From contig ONZJ01000002.1 in the NCBI GenBank assembly GCA_900313005.1, positions 45,001 to 109,000 of the forward strand: a stretch of DNA of 64,000 bases, read 5' to 3'. Below, piece by piece: positions 61,885 through 64,000 of this stretch. The position numbers and the translations under genes are program-made. Position 1 is the stretch's first letter. Each line of letters starts with the position of its first letter. Source of the stretch: Rhodobacteraceae bacterium EL129. GTDB lineage: Bacteria; Pseudomonadota; Alphaproteobacteria; Rhodobacterales; Rhodobacteraceae. The notes under the pieces are model-generated. The model ran no database searches, was not told where the DNA came from, and was given only the letters and a program-made list of their open reading frames with translations.

Positions 61885-63051
61885 TTACTGACCTCCCGAC
61901 TGCGACCGGCGCAGTTCGTTTAGGGGCAGGTATGGCACGATGCCCTGACCGCCGCCGACCTGATCGTCGAGGATGATTTTGTCGATATCCCCCAGAACGT
62001 CTTCCATTGCCTCAAGATAGAGACGTTTGCGCGTCACTTCGGGGGCTTTTTGATACTCGCCCAGAACCGCGCTGAAACGGCTGGCTTCACCTTCGGCCTC
62101 GTTGACTACGCGGGCACGGTACCCCTCGGCCTCTTCCAGTGTCTGGGCAGCTTGACCACGGGCCTCGGCCAGCACGCGGGCGGCGTAGGCATCGGCCTCT
62201 TTTTCCAGACGGTCGCGTTGTTGTTCCGCCGCCTGAACTTCGCGGAACGAGTCGATCACCTGTTGTGGCGGGTCGGCCTTGTCAAAGTTCACACGAATGA
62301 TGTTCACGCCCGAATTATAGCTGTCGAGCGTGGATTGAATCAGTTCTTCCAGACGCGAGGCAATCACACCACGATCCCGGTTCAGGACCGGAGCAAGCCG
62401 GGATTGCGCGATGATTTCCCGCATGGCTGATTCCGAAACCGCGCCAATGGTCTGGCGTGGATCGGCCAGATTGAACAGGTACTTGGTGGGGTCGTTGATG
62501 TTCCACACCACCTGAAAATCAATATCGACGATGTTTTCGTCACCGGTCAGCATCAAGCCTGCTTCAGAGCCACGACCGCCCACGCCAATATCAATGTTCT
62601 GTTCGCGCGTGACGGGCAGCTTTTCATAGGTGACCAGCGGCCAGGGTGCGAATTGCAGGCCCGAATTGGCCACACGGTATTCTGCGCCCAGAAACAGCTC
62701 GACCGATTGTTCTTCGGGCTTGACCGTATAAAAGCTGGCAGCGGCCCACAGGACGGCTGCGATCACCAGACCCAGCAGAACCGTTCCGCGACCAAACTGA
62801 GGCCCGCCACCGCCACCAGTGCCGTTCTGGCCCGTGCCGCCGCCACGTCCGCCCATAAGCACACGCAGCTGATCCTGACCTTTTTTCATCAGCTCGTCGA
62901 TTTCGGGGATCTGTGGCCCGCCATTATCGTCAGGGCGTCGTCCGCCGCCACGGTTGCCGCGACCGTCATCGCCGCCGTTGTTACCGCCGCCGTTGTTACC
63001 GCCGCCTGAATTTCCGCCGCCGCCCCAAGGGCCGCCAGATGGTCCAGCCAT
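61885..63051 (-). CDS. hflK: HflK, prohibitin-family FtsH regulator
   Basis: A 388-residue partner of HflC. It begins with a Gly/Asn-rich cytoplasmic segment (about 1-90) made of short GGN and GGG repeats, as in other HflK proteins. A membrane helix (FGRGTVLLGLVIAAVLWAAASFYTV) and the SPFH domain (EEQSVELFLGAEYRVANSGLQFAPWPLVTYEKLPV) follow. The coiled coil has VQAAEQQRDRLEKEADAYAARVLAEARGQAAQTLEEAEG. The C-terminal YLPLNELRRSQ matches the HflK consensus. It heads the hflK-hflC-DUF2065-degP unit, linking membrane quality control with periplasmic proteolysis. Confidence 0.95.
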   Translation of the reverse strand: MAGPSGGPWGGGGNSGGGNNGGGNNGGDDGRGNRGGGRRPDDNGGPQIPEIDELMKKGQDQLRVLMGGRGGGTGQNGTGGGGGPQFGRGTVLLGLVIAAVLWAAASFYTVKPEEQSVELFLGAEYRVANSGLQFAPWPLVTYEKLPVTREQNIDIGVGGRGSEAGLMLTGDENIVDIDFQVVWNINDPTKYLFNLADPRQTIGAVSESAMREIIAQSRLAPVLNRDRGVIASRLEELIQSTLDSYNSGVNIIRVNFDKADPPQQVIDSFREVQAAEQQRDRLEKEADAYAARVLAEARGQAAQTLEEAEGYRARVVNEAEGEASRFSAVLGEYQKAPEVTRKRLYLEAMEDVLGDIDKIILDDQVGGGQGIVPYLPLNELRRSQSGGQ

Positions 63052-63122
63052 AAAATCTCTTTCCCTATGTTCGCGCCCGAATGGGCATCGTTGCTTCTAA
63101 CCTGTGCGCAGCTTGCAAAAAA

Positions 63123-64000
63123 TCAAGCGGTGCGCACCGGTGTTTTCATCGTCACAAGTTCTTCGGACATGGTCGGATGCACCGCGCATGTTCGGTCAAA
63201 ATCTTCTTTTGTCGCGCCCATTTTTACGGCAATGCCCGCCAGCTGGATCATCTCTCCCGCACCCGGTGCGACGATGTGACAGCCCAACACCTTGCGGGTG
63301 GCCTGGCTGACAATCAGTTTCATCAGCACCCGATCACTGCGCCCGGCAAAGGCTTGCTGCATCGGTTTGAAGGATGTCGCGTAAACCTCGATGGGCTCTT
63401 GGTCGCGCGCCTCTTCCTCAGACAGTCCAACGGTGCCCATTTCGGGCTGTGTAAAGATCGCAGTCGGGATCAGATCGTGATCGACGGGTGTCGGGTTGGC
63501 GTTGAACACCGTTTCGACAAAGGCCATGCCTTCGCGAATGGCAACGGGCGTCAGGTTGACCCGGTCAGTCACATCACCAATGGCATAGACCGAGGGAATG
63601 GCCGTCTGGCTGTACTCATCCACTTCAATCTGGCCTTTGCGACCCAGTTTGATCCCGATATCTTCAAGACCCATGTCATCCGAGTTCGGCACACGGCCCG
63701 TGGCGAACATCACCTGGTCATAGACCTCTTCGGTGCCGTTGGTGGCTTTTACCTTGTAGCCACCGTCCACGGGGGACATCTCAAGGATATTGGTGCCCAG
63801 ATGCAGGTTGATACCGTTCTGGATCATTTCATCGGACACCAAACCGCGTGCTTCTTCGTCAAAGCCGCGCAGGATTTGCGCGCCGCGGTAGAACTGTGTC
63901 ACGGCCACGCCCAGCCCGTTCAGAATGCCCGCGAATTCGCAGGCAATATATCCACCGCCGATTATCAGGATCGACTTGGGCAGCTCTGTCAGATGGAAAA
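63123..64000 (-). CDS. gor: Glutathione-disulfide reductase, partial (5' end outside window)
   Basis: The C-terminal about 292 residues of a FAD/NADPH disulfide reductase. At the window edge LTELPKSILIIGGGYIACEFAGILNGLGVAVTQFYRG gives the NADPH Rossmann motif GGGYIACEFAG. It is followed by RPNSDDMGL..., YAIGDVTDRVNLTPVAIREG (FAD-binding C-terminal motif) and the dimerisation domain with FTQPEMGTVGLSEEEARD. The terminal HPTMSEELVTM supplies the catalytic His-Glu pair. The order and the VNLTPVA segment match glutathione reductase better than dihydrolipoyl dehydrogenase or mercuric reductase. The redox-active CxxxxC lies beyond the window. It lies upstream of hflK on the same strand. Confidence 0.9.
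   Translation of the reverse strand, partial: FHLTELPKSILIIGGGYIACEFAGILNGLGVAVTQFYRGAQILRGFDEEARGLVSDEMIQNGINLHLGTNILEMSPVDGGYKVKATNGTEEVYDQVMFATGRVPNSDDMGLEDIGIKLGRKGQIEVDEYSQTAIPSVYAIGDVTDRVNLTPVAIREGMAFVETVFNANPTPVDHDLIPTAIFTQPEMGTVGLSEEEARDQEPIEVYATSFKPMQQAFAGRSDRVLMKLIVSQATRKVLGCHIVAPGAGEMIQLAGIAVKMGATKEDFDRTCAVHPTMSEELVTMKTPVRTA

Overview
The window looks like a chromosomal segment from a marine alphaproteobacterium of the Rhodobacteraceae (Roseobacter group). The basis is the alphaproteobacterial type of the 23S and 5S rRNA, a class I lysyl-tRNA synthetase, BamF (DUF3035), DUF1674, MocR and TRAP genes, a CreBC-like two-component operon, and the gene order rsmB - heparinase-like - purH - lspA - bamF - two M16 peptidases. 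Coding is dense, almost all genes are intact, and there are no insertion sequences, integrases, prophage genes or CRISPR arrays. Assignments rest on reading the translations and motifs; no database search was possible.

Region 1 (1-3 kb): the 3' end of a PagL-type lipid A deacylase runs directly into a 23S rRNA gene that lacks roughly its first 500 nt. A 5S gene follows, but no 16S and no tRNA-fMet. Region 2 (3-10.7 kb): DMT exporter, parE, a HExxH lipoprotein, a membrane protein, an FNR-box-preceded cytochrome c lipoprotein, lysK, a TerB-like protein and a stand-alone RAM domain. Region 3 (10.7-15.3 kb): a complete LIV-type ABC uptake operon, followed by a solitary initiator tRNA-fMet gene on the minus strand with its own promoter and terminator.

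Region 4 (15.5-24.2 kb): a CTP-synthase-like amidotransferase lacking its catalytic histidine, gnd, a secreted protein divergent from a Cys-rich MarR regulator, argF-argD, a second DMT transporter and a transsulfuration-type PLP enzyme. Region 5 (24.2-36.5 kb): one copy of a structured intergenic repeat, a sterol-desaturase pair, cydAB, a decayed class III aminotransferase, an AGCS symporter with a Usp and a divergent Lrp, a fused 5-oxoprolinase, and a TIGR01244 / DgoK-like pair.

Region 6 (36.5-50 kb): a CreBC-like kinase/regulator with a DUF4173 protein, then the conserved envelope/purine cluster on the minus strand, the SDHAF4 homologue and dapB. Region 7 (50-64 kb): rbfA, a phosphodiester glycosidase, truB, DUF1643, the second copy of the structured repeat, an epoxide hydrolase, a MocR regulator divergent from a TRAP operon in the order P-M-Q, then degP-DUF2065-hflC-hflK and a glutathione reductase cut by the window end.

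The most interesting non-gene signal is a ~113-bp intergenic element present twice (24295-24407 and 52867-52979). It aligns without gaps and folds into two hairpins, and one base pair is exchanged compensatorily between the copies.
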